This document shows positions 26,555-34,966 of a DNA stretch of 64,000 nucleotides, piece by piece; within the stretch, counting starts at the first letter, position 1; each line of letters opens with the position of its first letter. The position numbers and the translations under genes were made by a program. The notes beneath the pieces are model-generated. The model saw only the letters and a list, made by a program, of their open reading frames with translations, did no database searches and was not told the DNA's origin. Source of the DNA: Nocardia transvalensis NBRC 15921 (GTDB lineage Bacteria > Actinomycetota > Actinomycetes > Mycobacteriales > Mycobacteriaceae). The stretch is from contig NZ_BAGL01000052.1 of the NCBI RefSeq assembly GCF_000308875.1, positions 186,001 to 250,000 of the forward strand, read 5' to 3'.

Positions 26555-28066
26555 ATGGAATTCATCGAACTGGCCGATTACCCCCTGCGCGCCGGACGGG
26601 TGACGGAATGGCTGCCCACCGCGGACGCCCACTGGGCCGAGTGGCCGCGCGACTGGCGGGCGGTCTCCTACAACCACGAACGGCACCTGCGGGACGCCCT
26701 CGATCATCACCGGGTGCGCGTCGGCCGCCAGTGCTGGCTCGGTCACGTGCTGCGCGTCGAAGGGCCGCTCGACGCCGCCGCCTGGCGGACGGCTTTGGAG
26801 GCGTGGGTCGACCGGCACGAGGTGCTGCGCAGCCATGTCGCGATCGAGGGCGGGCGGCCCGCGCGCTACACCCTGCCGCCGGGCGCGGCCCAGGTCCGTC
26901 CCGTCGACGCGGGCCGGCCGGCGTCGGCGATGTCCGCCTATCGCCTCGTGCACCGGCTCCTCGACGAGCGCACCTCGCCGCTGGACTGGCCCGCCCACCT
27001 GTGCGTGACGATCGACCACCGCGAGTCGTTCACCGCGGTCGTCGCGGCCGACCACTCGGTCATGGACGGCTATTCGACCACCTCGATCGGCGGCGAACTC
27101 CGCGCGCTCTACGACGCGGCCCGCGCGGGCAACCACCCCGCCCTGCCGCCCGCCGCAAGCTATCTGGACTTCTGCCATCTCGAGCGCCGCCGCGCCGACA
27201 GTGCCACCGCAGACCACCCCGCGGTAGCGCTCTGGCGCGAATTCCTCACCGCCGCTGCGAATTACGAACCGACCCCCGGTGACTTCGCCGGGGCGGCCAC
27301 ATACCCGGTGGCCCCGACCCCGGCCGACAGCACGGCCCACGCCACACCCCAGCGGGCTCGCGCGGCAGAGACCGCCGTCCGGCACGCGGCTCCGCAGCAC
27401 ACCCTCGCGGTCGAGGTGCTGGACGCGGCGGCCGCCGATCGGGCGGCCGCGGCAGCACGCGAGCACGGGCAGGGCCTGGTGGCGGTGCTGCTGGCCGCGT
27501 TCGCCGCCGCGCATACCGAACCGGGGAACGCGGGCGAATTCCGCACGGTGGTCCCGATGCACACCCGCGACGAACCGCGGTGGGCGGACAGTCTCGGCTG
27601 GTACGTCGGCCTCGCCCCGTACCGGATCGACTGTGACGCACGGGGACTCGCGGATCTCGTGGCGCCGTCGGGCACGGAGCTGCGGCGGTCGCGGACGGCG
27701 GCGACGGTGCCCTTCCCCCGGGTCTGCGAACTGCTCGACGTCCGGCCACGGATCTCGTCGATGGTGTCCTACATGGATATTCGCGGTGCGCTCGGCGCGG
27801 ATCGCTGGCTCGCGTCCGATACGCGCTGGCTGCGCAGTCGCACCCGATCGGCCGACGAGTTCTTCTGCTGGTTCCTGCGTACGCCCGCGGGCGTCACGCT
27901 CAATATGCGCTGCCCGGGCACCGCCCGCGCCACCCGCGACGTGCACCGGCAGGTGCTGCGGGTGCGCCACCTACTCGACGGCTACGCCCGCCACGGCGAC
28001 GCACCGCTGCGCGCCGGGGCACCCACCTCCCGCACCCTCGGACAAGGAGCGCCGACATGGAGATGA
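26555..28066 (+). CDS. PapA-like/condensation-domain acyltransferase 1
   Basis: The 503-residue protein belongs to the condensation-domain superfamily. The catalytic region reads AADHSVMDGYS, keeping the HxxxDG core with Asp in place of the first His of HHxxxDG. Other landmarks are WVDRHEVLRSHV, VVPMHTRDEPRWADSLGWYVG and VSYMDIRG, the pattern of mycobacterial PapA1/PapA2 proteins that acylate trehalose lipids. It has no adenylation or carrier domain. The ATG at 26555 is spaced correctly from GAGGG; the ATG at 26549 is not. It overlaps acyltransferase 2 by 10 bp. Confidence 0.82.
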   Translation: MEFIELADYPLRAGRVTEWLPTADAHWAEWPRDWRAVSYNHERHLRDALDHHRVRVGRQCWLGHVLRVEGPLDAAAWRTALEAWVDRHEVLRSHVAIEGGRPARYTLPPGAAQVRPVDAGRPASAMSAYRLVHRLLDERTSPLDWPAHLCVTIDHRESFTAVVAADHSVMDGYSTTSIGGELRALYDAARAGNHPALPPAASYLDFCHLERRRADSATADHPAVALWREFLTAAANYEPTPGDFAGAATYPVAPTPADSTAHATPQRARAAETAVRHAAPQHTLAVEVLDAAAADRAAAAAREHGQGLVAVLLAAFAAAHTEPGNAGEFRTVVPMHTRDEPRWADSLGWYVGLAPYRIDCDARGLADLVAPSGTELRRSRTAATVPFPRVCELLDVRPRISSMVSYMDIRGALGADRWLASDTRWLRSRTRSADEFFCWFLRTPAGVTLNMRCPGTARATRDVHRQVLRVRHLLDGYARHGDAPLRAGAPTSRTLGQGAPTWR

Positions 28067-29511
28067 TCCACCTCACCGAATGGCTGCCCAAACCCGGCGA
28101 GCTGCTCGAATTCACGCCCACCCCAACGGCTTCCGCGGCCGCGGCGGCGGCCCCGGCCTCCCCGGCGCCGCCCTCGTTCATCCAGGAGTTCCACATCCGC
28201 TACTGGCAGCGACGCCGGCGCGAGTCGGAGCCCGGGGACGTCGCGCGCAGCGTGCGGACCGAGCTGTCGATGTGCTTCGGCATCGCCGCGCCGCTGGACC
28301 GCGACGCGCTGCGGCAGGCGTTCACCGACCTGCTGCGCCGCCACGACAGCCTGCGCTGCCGGTTCGACTCGACCGATTCCGGCTTGACCCGTTACGAGGT
28401 CGATCCCGAGGCGGTCACGCTCGAGACCCGGACGCTCGGCGCGCACGACTCGAGCGAGGCTCTGCGCGACCGCCTCGCCACCCGCTTCCAGGCGCCCGAT
28501 CCGAGCGTCTGGCCCGCGTTCGCCTGCGGCGCGATCGACCACGGCGACGACGGTTTCACGGTGTATTTCAGCCTGGACCACGCCTTTTCCGACGGCACGT
28601 CCCTGGTCGCGGCGATCGTCGAACTGCATCAGCTCTACACCGCCCGCGCCGCGGGCGCCGAACCCGCGCTGCCCCAGGCGGCCGGGTACGCCGACTACGC
28701 GCGGGAGGAGCGGGATCGGATCGACGCCCGGCCACCGGAGCTGGAGCGCCTGGCCCGCCTGCTCGCCGACAATGCCGATCACATCCGCCCCACGCCGTGG
28801 GATCTGGGCCTCGAAGCCGGGGAATTCGGCGACAGCACCGGCGCGCGGGTCGATCTGCTGACCGGCGCGCAGTGCGAGTCCTTCGCCGCCGCCTGCACCG
28901 AGGCCGGGGGGTCGTTCGTCTCCGGGCTCTATGCCGCGATCGCACTCGCCGAACTCGAATTCGCCGGGCGTACACGATATCTCGGCCTCAACGTCCTCGG
29001 TACCCGCACCGATCCGCGCTTCCGGACCACCCAGGGCTGGTTCGTCAACCTGCTCCCGGTCACCTTCGAGGTCGGCCGGTCCGCGCGGTTCACCGACCTC
29101 GCCGCCCGCGCCCGCGACGCCCTGGCCGAGATCAAGGCGCTGACCGGCATTCCGCTGCTCGCCGCCCTGCCGCGCGCGGCGGAACTGGCCGGGCGCGAGC
29201 TGCCGCAGGTCCGGGACTGGCCGTGGGTGTCCTATATGGATATGCGGCCGATCTCCGGCGACGTGCTGGAGCGCTCCCTGCCCGGGCTGCACGGCATTCG
29301 CGGGCTCGGCTCGTCCTCGCGCATCGGCCAGCCCTCCCCGCTGTGGTTCAACCGCGAGGCCGACCGCGTGCACGTGGCGGTCATGTTCCCCGACACCGCC
29401 CGCGCGCACGCCTCGGTCGGCGCGTACCTCGACCGGCTGCGCGCGGTCGTGCGGCAGATCGCGGAGACCGGCGAATCCCGTACCGCGGCACCGGGTTCCG
29501 AGGTGACCTGA
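28057..29511 (+). CDS. PapA-like/condensation-domain acyltransferase 2
   Basis: The 484-residue protein starts IHLTEWLPKPGELLEF, then PAPPSFIQEFHIRYW, closely following the N-terminus of mycobacterial PapA1/2 (W-x-P-x-PG, PPS-x-x-Q-x-x-H). The active site is SLDHAFSDGTS (HxxxDG). Later landmarks are LGTRTDPRFRTTQGWFVNLLPV and WVSYMDMRP. PapA enzymes move fatty acyl groups from CoA or a carrier protein to a sugar or lipid hydroxyl. AAGGAG lies eight bases before the ATG, inside gene 1, and its stop overlaps the next ATG (TGATG). Confidence 0.84.
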   Translation: MEMIHLTEWLPKPGELLEFTPTPTASAAAAAAPASPAPPSFIQEFHIRYWQRRRRESEPGDVARSVRTELSMCFGIAAPLDRDALRQAFTDLLRRHDSLRCRFDSTDSGLTRYEVDPEAVTLETRTLGAHDSSEALRDRLATRFQAPDPSVWPAFACGAIDHGDDGFTVYFSLDHAFSDGTSLVAAIVELHQLYTARAAGAEPALPQAAGYADYAREERDRIDARPPELERLARLLADNADHIRPTPWDLGLEAGEFGDSTGARVDLLTGAQCESFAAACTEAGGSFVSGLYAAIALAELEFAGRTRYLGLNVLGTRTDPRFRTTQGWFVNLLPVTFEVGRSARFTDLAARARDALAEIKALTGIPLLAALPRAAELAGRELPQVRDWPWVSYMDMRPISGDVLERSLPGLHGIRGLGSSSRIGQPSPLWFNREADRVHVAVMFPDTARAHASVGAYLDRLRAVVRQIAETGESRTAAPGSEVT

Positions 29512-30878
29512 TGCGCCTGGCATTTCTCGACGGGCTCGCCGTGCCGCCGGGCGCCCTGCTCGAATGGGCGGTGTCGGCCGAGCCGGTACCGGATCCGACA
29601 CCGCCCACCGCCAACCAGGTCCTGCACCTCACCGCGGACGGGCCGACCACCTGGCTCGCGGCCGTCTTCGACGTGCCGGGGCCGATCGACGAGGCGGCGC
29701 TGGAGGCCGCCTTCGCCGCCTGGCTGCCGCGCCACGACGGGCTGCACTGCTGCTTCACGCCACCGGCCGGCGCAGACGGCCCCGGGCTGCGGCTGGTGTC
29801 CGACAACGACATTCGCCTCATCGCCCGGCCACCGGCGTCCGCGACCTCCGCCGGCGAGATGCGGAACCTGCTGGGAGCGCGCCTGGACGCGGCGTGCGCG
29901 CCGTTCACCTTTCCGCCGTACTTCCTCGGCGCGATCACCCGGCCCGACGTGTCGACCGTCGTCTGCGGTTTCGACCACGCGGTGTGCGACGCGTGGTCGA
30001 CCACGGTGGCGGTCACCGAACTCGACGCGCTCTACCGGGCCGCGTGCGAGGACGGACCAGCGGCGGTGGACGCGGCGGCCGAATCCCTGCCCGAGCCGGG
30101 CAGTTTCCTGTGCTACTGCACCCGCGAGGCCGCCGCGCCGACGACGGAGACCGGGACGCTGCTGCGCGGCTGGCAGGAGTTCCTGCGCGCCGCCGGTGAC
30201 GACCTGCCGCATTTCCCCCTGGACCTCGGCGTGCCGGCGGGTGCGCGGGCGGCCGCGGACAGCGACGTCCGCACGATGCTCACCCCCGCCGATATCGCCG
30301 GGCTGGACCGGCGATCGCGGGCCGGCGGTCATTCGGTCTTCGCCGTGCTGCTGGCGGCGATCGCGCATTCGGTCGCCAAACTCGGCGGAGGCGCGCACAC
30401 CGATCTGGTGTTCCCGGTGCACACCCGCCGGGAACCGCGCAATCACCACACCTTCGGGTGGCTGGTGGCCAACGCGCCCGCGCGCATCCGGGCGGAGGAC
30501 GATCTCGCCGCGGCGATACCCGGTGCGGCGGCGGCCGTCCGCGACGGGCAGCGGCTGGCGCGGATACCCGCCACCACCGTCTTCGCCGCGGACGGCACCG
30601 TACTTCGCCGCGCCCGGCACGGCCTGTTCAGCGTGTCCTACACCGACTATCGCCACCTGCCGGGCGGCTCGCGCGGCGAGTCCGGGCACGCCCTGCCCCG
30701 CGGGGCCACCCAGATCAGCCGGTCCGCGCCGGTCGACGACGTGCAATTGTGGTTCGCCCGCACCGACGAGGGCCTGACGCTGCGCACCCGATTCCCCGGC
30801 ACGGCGACCGCGCGCGGCGTCGTCTCCGAATTCCTGTGCGTCCTCACCGATCTCGTGCGCACGGCCGCGCGCGACTGA
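29511..30878 (+). CDS. PapA-like/condensation-domain acyltransferase 3
   Basis: The 455-residue protein is the most diverged of the three. The active site reads GFDHAVCDAWS, so His and Asp stay but the Gly after Asp is Ala. LPHFPLDLGVPAG, FPVHTRREPRNHHTFGWLV and VSYTDYRHLPG still align with PapA1/2. The N-terminal acyl-site lobe is shorter. It starts on the last base of gene 2 (TGATG), so all three are translated from one message. Because each keeps HxxxD, three active enzymes are likelier than scaffolds, but substrates are unknown. Confidence 0.8.
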   Translation: MRLAFLDGLAVPPGALLEWAVSAEPVPDPTPPTANQVLHLTADGPTTWLAAVFDVPGPIDEAALEAAFAAWLPRHDGLHCCFTPPAGADGPGLRLVSDNDIRLIARPPASATSAGEMRNLLGARLDAACAPFTFPPYFLGAITRPDVSTVVCGFDHAVCDAWSTTVAVTELDALYRAACEDGPAAVDAAAESLPEPGSFLCYCTREAAAPTTETGTLLRGWQEFLRAAGDDLPHFPLDLGVPAGARAAADSDVRTMLTPADIAGLDRRSRAGGHSVFAVLLAAIAHSVAKLGGGAHTDLVFPVHTRREPRNHHTFGWLVANAPARIRAEDDLAAAIPGAAAAVRDGQRLARIPATTVFAADGTVLRRARHGLFSVSYTDYRHLPGGSRGESGHALPRGATQISRSAPVDDVQLWFARTDEGLTLRTRFPGTATARGVVSEFLCVLTDLVRTAARD

Positions 30879-30913
30879 TCGCCCTGCCGTAACCCCAGGT
30901 AGCGGCGTAACTA

Positions 30914-30960
30914 TGCCCACTGGGCACATTTTCCCGAAAGGAAATCTTGCCCAGTGGGCA
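30914..30960. promoter_or_regulatory. Paired palindromic operator upstream of tetR
   Basis: TGCCCACTGGGCA (30914-30926) and TGCCCAGTGGGCA (30948-30960) are two 13-bp palindromes of form TGCCCANTGGGCA with centres 34 bp apart. They lie 22 bp upstream of the tetR start and are the obvious site for autoregulation. Confidence 0.75.
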
Positions 30961-30981
30961 ATTTAGTGCCAGAATCGGTGC

Positions 30982-31590
30982 ATGGCCGACGAACTGGGAC
31001 TGCGGGAACGCAAGAAGCTCGACACCCGCCGGGCGCTGAGCGATGCCACCCTGGAACTCGCCTTCGAGCGAGGGCTGGACAATGTCGTGCGCGAGGACAT
31101 CGCCGCGCGGGCCGGCGTCTCGGTACGCACCTTCAGCAATTACTTCGCCAACAAGTACGAGGCGATGGGCTACCGCCAGGTCGAGCGCATCCAGCGCAGT
31201 ATCGACCTGCTCCGCGCCCGCCCCGCCTCCGAGCCGATGTGGACCGCGGTCACGGCGGCCGTGCTGGAGCCCTTCGAGAGCGAGGGCCTGCCCGGCTACC
31301 GCCCCACCCGGGAGCAGCTGGCCGAGATCCGCAAGCTGGTCCAGGCGCCCGAGGTCCAGGGCGCCCTGAACCGGTGGACCTACAACGACATCACCTCGGC
31401 CATCGCGGAGCGCAGCGGCACCGATCCGCGCCGCGATCTGTATCCCCGGCTGGTGGCGGGCGCGGTCGTCGCCGCGTTCCAGGCCACCACCGAGATCTAC
31501 ATCCACGCCGATCCCCCGATCGGCATCACCGAACTGCTGCGGCAGGCGCTGGCGGCATTCGCCGACGGCCTGCCCGAACCCACCCGCTGA
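30982..31590 (+). CDS. TetR family transcriptional regulator
   Basis: The 202-residue protein has the N-terminal HTH (LAFERGLDNVVREDIAARAGVSVRTFSNYFANKYEA, quoted as VREDIAARAGVSVRTFSNYF) after a basic arm, and a helical C-terminal domain resembling the MftR-like C-terminal type. Two copies of TGCCCANTGGGCA precede it. It is 49 bp upstream of a flavin monooxygenase on the same strand and probably controls that gene with itself. Confidence 0.88.
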   Translation: MADELGLRERKKLDTRRALSDATLELAFERGLDNVVREDIAARAGVSVRTFSNYFANKYEAMGYRQVERIQRSIDLLRARPASEPMWTAVTAAVLEPFESEGLPGYRPTREQLAEIRKLVQAPEVQGALNRWTYNDITSAIAERSGTDPRRDLYPRLVAGAVVAAFQATTEIYIHADPPIGITELLRQALAAFADGLPEPTR

Positions 31591-31639
31591 TTCTTCCGAC
31601 AACCGCATAGACCGCCACAGAAATGGGGGCTGATCAGCC

Positions 31640-33202
31640 ATGCCCGAAACACGTACCGACATCGTCATTTCCGGCGCGGGCCCGAACGGGCTCATGCTCG
31701 CCTGCGAACTCGCGCTCGCCGGGGTGACACCCGTTGTCCTGGAGCATCTTCCGGGCCCGTCCGAGGAACCGAAGGCCAACGGCATCATCGGCCAGGCCGT
31801 CCGGCTGCTCGAGATGCGCGGCCTGGCCGGCGACGGCGACTTCACCGGCCGCACCGGTGCGCTCGAGCCGCTGCCCGGCTACCTGTTCAGCGGCATGCGG
31901 CTGGACCTGTCCGAGGTGCCGCGAAATCCGTTGTACGGCGCGGGGATTCCCCAGCCGCGCCTCACCCGGCTGCTGGCTCGCCGGGCCGGGGAGCTGGGTG
32001 TGGACGTCCGCTGGGGTCACGCGCTGGAGGGTTTCGAGACCCTCGATTCCGGGGAGATCGCATTGACGATCACGGGACCGGACGGCCCCTATACGCTGAC
32101 CACCCGATACCTCGTCGGCGCGGACGGCGGCACCAGCCGGGTCCGCAAGCGCGCCGGCATCGCCTTCCCCGGGACGACCGCCGACGATCACGTGACGCGC
32201 TTCGGCCACGCCACCGTTCCGGCGGAATGGCAGCTCCCGGACGGCGGTATCGAGATTCCCGGCGCGGGCCGATTCTCGTTCGGGCACAACAGGATCGAAG
32301 GCGGCATGCTCGTCTACGCGGAACTGGTTCCCGGGCGGCCGATGATCGGGGCGACGGAATACGGCGGGGCCCCGGTCGACCCCGAGACGCCCATGACCTT
32401 CCAGGAGTTGCGGGACACCCTCGAGCGCGTGCTCGGTGTCCCGGTGCCGATCACTCCCCCGGCCGGCCCCGGGCCGCATGCGCTGCGGCGCACGGTCGAT
32501 CAGAACACCCGGCTCGCCGAGCGCTACCGGGAGGGGAATGTCCTGCTGGTCGGCGACGCGGCGCACGTTCATTCGGCCATGGGCGGCCCCGGGCTGAACC
32601 TGGGCCTGCAGGACGCGGTCAATCTGGGCTGGAAACTGGCCGCCGAGATCCGGGGCCGCGCCCCGGCCGGACTGCTCGACACGTACCAGAGCGAGCGGTA
32701 TCCGGTCGCCGAGCGGGTCATGATGCACAGCCTGTCGCAGACCGCGCTCATGGCGCCGGGGCCGCAGGTGACCGCGCTGCGGCAGCTGTTCGGCGAACTG
32801 CTGGACATTCCCGAGGTCGCCACCCACATCGCGAACCTGCTCGCGGGATCGGACGTCCGCTACGACATCGGCGACGACCACCCGCTCTCGGGCCGCCTCG
32901 TCCCCGACCTCACCGTCGACATCGACGGCCGCCCACGCCGGATCGCGGAACTCCTGCGCCCCGCCCGCCCGATCCTCCTGGACGGCACGGGAACCCGCAC
33001 CGAGGCCGCCCGCGCCTGGTCCGACCGCATCGACACCCACCACACGCCGAACCTCCTCGACGTCTCCGGCGTCACGGCCGTGCTCATCCGCCCGGACGGC
33101 TACGTAGCCTGGGCCACCGCCGATTCCACCGGCCCCGGCCTCCCCGAGGCCCTCGACCGCTGGTTCGGCCCGGCCCACACCCCCGCGGCCGTCCACTCGT
33201 AA
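31640..33202 (+). CDS. FAD-dependent aromatic monooxygenase (PHBH fold; Rox-like)
   Basis: The 520-residue enzyme has the three class A flavoprotein fingerprints: GAGPNGLMLACELALAGV (FAD), the DG motif in YLVGADGGTSRVRKRAGI, and VLLVGDAAHVHSAMGGPGLN (second FAD/ribityl motif). A thioredoxin-like C-terminal domain (residues about 400-520) is present, as in rifampicin and phenol hydroxylases. Such enzymes hydroxylate aromatic substrates with NAD(P)H and oxygen. The family includes Rox, which inactivates rifampicin in Nocardia, but I cannot assign this substrate from sequence alone. Confidence 0.87.
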   Translation: MPETRTDIVISGAGPNGLMLACELALAGVTPVVLEHLPGPSEEPKANGIIGQAVRLLEMRGLAGDGDFTGRTGALEPLPGYLFSGMRLDLSEVPRNPLYGAGIPQPRLTRLLARRAGELGVDVRWGHALEGFETLDSGEIALTITGPDGPYTLTTRYLVGADGGTSRVRKRAGIAFPGTTADDHVTRFGHATVPAEWQLPDGGIEIPGAGRFSFGHNRIEGGMLVYAELVPGRPMIGATEYGGAPVDPETPMTFQELRDTLERVLGVPVPITPPAGPGPHALRRTVDQNTRLAERYREGNVLLVGDAAHVHSAMGGPGLNLGLQDAVNLGWKLAAEIRGRAPAGLLDTYQSERYPVAERVMMHSLSQTALMAPGPQVTALRQLFGELLDIPEVATHIANLLAGSDVRYDIGDDHPLSGRLVPDLTVDIDGRPRRIAELLRPARPILLDGTGTRTEAARAWSDRIDTHHTPNLLDVSGVTAVLIRPDGYVAWATADSTGPGLPEALDRWFGPAHTPAAVHS

Positions 33203-33211
33203 CAACCACCC

Positions 33212-33243
33212 ACGGGCCCTTTCCCCGGGAGGAAGGGGCCCGT
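33212..33243. terminator. Stem-loop terminator, bidirectional
   Basis: ACGGGCCCTTTCC and GGAAGGGGCCCGT pair over 13 bp with one G-T wobble around a short loop. It lies 10 bp after the monooxygenase stop and 26 bp before the end of the convergent glycosyltransferase gene, so it can stop both transcripts. Confidence 0.75.
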
Positions 33244-33268
33244 CGCAGTATTGTTGTCTGCCAACGGT

Positions 33269-34789
33269 TTACAGGTGCATCCACCGTGGCCAGATCTCGG
33301 ACCAGGGGTGGCGGAGGCCGGTGCACCGCCAGATCGTGACGCCCTGGGTGTTGCCGGGAAAGCCCAGCCGCGTGTCCACCTTGCCGACCGGGTCCACGTG
33401 GTCGAATTGGGCGCGCAGGATCGCCTCGTAGCCGCCGACGGCGAGGACGGTGGCAGCGTCATCGGGCGGCGTGCCGAAGTAGCCGAAGCCGCGGCTGAGG
33501 CTGTAGATCGGGGGCAGGTGGTCGCGGCCGAGCTGGTCCAGGGCGGAGGCCTGCCAATAGGTGTCGGCGAGGATCACGGCGCGGGAGCGCTCGGGCGGCG
33601 GGAGCGCGTCGTAGGCCGCGGTGACGGCGGCGTCGAGTTCGGGCCAGCCGAATCGGCCGTACACCCCGATCGCCACCGCGGCCTCGGCGTCGTCGTGCGG
33701 CGGCGCGACCTTGTCGGCCGGGCGCCAGGGAACAGAGGACGCCGTGAAGGCCACCGCCACCGTTGTCAGGACGATGAGCGCGGCGGTCGCCGCGTACCGC
33801 CGTCCTCGCGGCAGCACGCCGAGAGCGGCCACGACACCCACCGCACCTGCCGCGATCACCACCCCGTACATCCCCGCCGCGTAGTAGATACGGCCTCCGG
33901 TCACCATGAACACGACGTACAGCAGAATCAGGGTCACGCCGAGAAACCGATAGGGCCGCAACGGTTTCCAGAACAGCAGCGCCCACAGCCCGGCCAGTAG
34001 CAGCGGCGCGCCCAGGAATCCGGCCGTGGTCAGCGACATCGGCACGAACAGCAACCGGCCGCCCAGAATGCCCTGCTCCCCGGCGATCTGGCTACCCATC
34101 GCCAGCTGCGGCCAGTCGTGGCGCGCCTGCCAGAGCAGTTCCGGCACCGCCGACATCACCGCGATCGCGCCGCCCGCCCACAGCGCGGGCCGGCGCGCCA
34201 GCTCCCGCGGCCCGAACACCTGGCTGCCGAGCACCACCGCGATCCAGAAGAACGGAATCAGCCACTTCACCTGCAGATCCACCGCCGTCACCAGGGCGGC
34301 CGCCAGCAGCAGCGCGTCGCGGCGGGTCCGCACCCACCGCACCACCAGCCACGTCACGATCACCCACAGCGCGGTGTCCACGGCATTGGTGGTCAGCATC
34401 GCGCCCTGTAGCAGCAGGAACGGCGACGACGCGTATCCCACCGCCGCCAGCGCCTGTGCCCGGCGGCCGCCCCCGAATTCGCGGGCGAGCATGGCGCACA
34501 CCAGGATCGCCGCCACCGTCAGCACGACGGCGGGCACCCGCAGCACGAGATAGGACCCCGGCGCGAGGCTGTCCATCAGCCGCGCCAGCAGCGGCAGGAC
34601 CGGCCCTTGATCCGCGTACCCCCACGACGGCCGCCGCCCCGCCGCGAGGAAGTACAGCTCGTCCCCGAAGTACCCGTACCGCGACGCCGAGAACAGCAGG
34701 ACCGCCGCCGACACCACCGCGACGACGATCACGGCCGGTGGTGGCTCGGCGCGCACGCGCTCGGCGGAACGATCCACCACTTGTGTCAC
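33269..34789 (-). CDS. GT39/ArnT-like membrane glycosyltransferase, copy 1
   Basis: The 506-residue protein has about a dozen membrane helices. It opens with the first-loop acidic motif RYGYFGDELYFLAAGRRPSW characteristic of GT-C glycosyltransferases, followed by SWGYADQGPVLPLLARLMD and a C-terminal soluble part ending VTIWRCTGLRHPWSEIWPRW. GT-C enzymes use polyprenyl-phosphate sugars outside the membrane. The GTG at 34789 has GGAGGG eight bases upstream. A close paralogue of nearly the same length lies at 43633-45159. Confidence 0.83.
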   Translation of the reverse strand: MTQVVDRSAERVRAEPPPAVIVVAVVSAAVLLFSASRYGYFGDELYFLAAGRRPSWGYADQGPVLPLLARLMDSLAPGSYLVLRVPAVVLTVAAILVCAMLAREFGGGRRAQALAAVGYASSPFLLLQGAMLTTNAVDTALWVIVTWLVVRWVRTRRDALLLAAALVTAVDLQVKWLIPFFWIAVVLGSQVFGPRELARRPALWAGGAIAVMSAVPELLWQARHDWPQLAMGSQIAGEQGILGGRLLFVPMSLTTAGFLGAPLLLAGLWALLFWKPLRPYRFLGVTLILLYVVFMVTGGRIYYAAGMYGVVIAAGAVGVVAALGVLPRGRRYAATAALIVLTTVAVAFTASSVPWRPADKVAPPHDDAEAAVAIGVYGRFGWPELDAAVTAAYDALPPPERSRAVILADTYWQASALDQLGRDHLPPIYSLSRGFGYFGTPPDDAATVLAVGGYEAILRAQFDHVDPVGKVDTRLGFPGNTQGVTIWRCTGLRHPWSEIWPRWMHL

Positions 34790-34966
34790 CGGCACCCTCC
34801 GCGCGCATCGATCGTCGGACCAGTCCGAATCTATCCGCCTGCCCGTACCGCGCCGTCCAACCCGGGGGCGAGTCGCGCCGCGGACCGGTGCCCCCGTAAC
34901 CGGTGGCACCGCCTCCGACCGGCTACGGTGGCTGCGAGTTCGGACGGTGAGAGGCGAAGTCGGTTG

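Noticed and set aside
26555..30878. Nonribosomal peptide synthetase
   Set aside because: No adenylation, carrier or thioesterase domain is present; the N-terminal pattern is PapA-like.
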